From positions 2,597-8,299 of the forward strand of contig JAGQGA010000053.1 in NCBI GenBank assembly GCA_020432595.1: a stretch of 5,703 nt of DNA, read 5' to 3'. The translations under genes and the position numbers were made by a program. Shown piece by piece: positions 5,383 to 5,703 of the stretch; position 1 is the stretch's first letter; each line of letters begins with the position of its first letter. Origin of the DNA: Anaerolineales bacterium. GTDB lineage: Bacteria > Chloroflexota > Anaerolineae > Promineifilales > Promineifilaceae. The notes below the pieces were generated by a model, which saw only the letters and a program-made list of their open reading frames with translations, did not search any database and was not told the DNA's origin.

Positions 5383-5703
5383 ATGCAAACACAAATTCGT
5401 TGCCCGCAATGTGGCACACCGTTTATGGCTGAAATCCATCAGCTGATTGATTCCCAGCGACAGCCAGAGCTGAAGCAAATGTTGTTAAGCGGCCAGCTCA
5501 ATGTCGCCGTCTGCCCCTCCTGCCAAGCCATGACCCAACTCGCGTCCCCGCTGGTGTTTCATGATGCTGAACACGAGATGTTTTTGATCCACATGCCGCA
5601 GGAGCTAAACCTGAACACCATGCAGCGCGAAGAAATGGTGGGGCGGCTGACGCGGGGGCTGATGGACAGCCTGCCGCCGGAACAGCGCCGCGCCTATCTG
5701 CTG
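5383..5703 (+). CDS. CpXC-domain protein, N-terminal part (3' end outside window)
   Basis: An ATG at 5383 opens a frame that stays open for 107 codons to the right edge. AGGGA at 5373-5377 is a suitable ribosome binding site five bases before the start. The protein begins MQTQIRCPQCGTPFMAEI and continues with a second pair, CPSC, near residues 48-51, followed by SPLVFHDAEHEMFLIHMP. This pattern of CPxC...CPxC and a 'YHD/FHD...vylp' strand fits the CpXC family, whose four cysteines are expected to bind zinc. The family is of unknown function and is widespread in Chloroflexota and Firmicutes. The following MQREEMVGRLTRGLMDSLPPEQRRAYLL is a helical extension. It lies 65 bases after the kinase stop in the same direction with no terminator between, so co-transcription is plausible. 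The family is well supported; the role is unknown. Confidence 0.85.
   Translation, partial: MQTQIRCPQCGTPFMAEIHQLIDSQRQPELKQMLLSGQLNVAVCPSCQAMTQLASPLVFHDAEHEMFLIHMPQELNLNTMQREEMVGRLTRGLMDSLPPEQRRAYLL

Overview
The window looks like a Chloroflexota chromosome fragment, probably Anaerolineae-like. This is an inference from three things: a dispersed AACGGCCGTT palindrome, a soluble GAF-PAS histidine kinase next to a CpXC-domain protein, and a large TPR regulator-type protein. No rRNA or other phylogenetic marker is present, so the taxonomic call is tentative.

Layout from left to right. (1) Positions 2-1216 (+) hold the C-terminal part of a TPR-repeat protein whose start lies outside the window. 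(2) Positions 1217-1450 are a convergent intergenic gap with two close copies of the AAACGGCCGTTT palindrome. (3) Positions 1451-2956 (-) encode a complete phosphatidylinositol-specific phospholipase C (PI-PLC X domain) with a putative beta-trefoil-like C-terminal half and no signal peptide. It has a very good ribosome binding site and a 7-bp inverted repeat in its leader. (4) Positions 3097-3319 (-) are the decayed C-terminal end of an IS3-family transposase, broken by frame changes. (5) Positions 3334-3594 have no convincing gene, and 3595-3645 form a strong hairpin followed by a T run. (6) Positions 3701-5317 (+) encode a cytoplasmic sensor histidine kinase (GAF, PAS, HisKA, HATPase_c). (7) Positions 5305-5367 are a 7-bp-period repeat that folds on itself and supplies the kinase stop codon. 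(8) Position 5383 to the right edge (+) is the start of a CpXC-domain zinc-ribbon-like protein.

The right part (kinase and CpXC gene) is clearly GC-rich (sampled lines about 58-65%). The TPR and PI-PLC genes are lower and more variable (sampled lines about 32-55%). With the transposase scar immediately upstream of PI-PLC, this suggests that the left half is accessory DNA and that PI-PLC may have been acquired.

The genes do not form one evident pathway. The kinase and CpXC gene are co-oriented and could be co-transcribed across the heptad repeat. The PI-PLC is a lone transcription unit facing the TPR gene. The most unusual sequence-level signal is the 10-bp palindrome, seen exactly seven times in 5.7 kb, in two different reading frames inside genes and also between genes.
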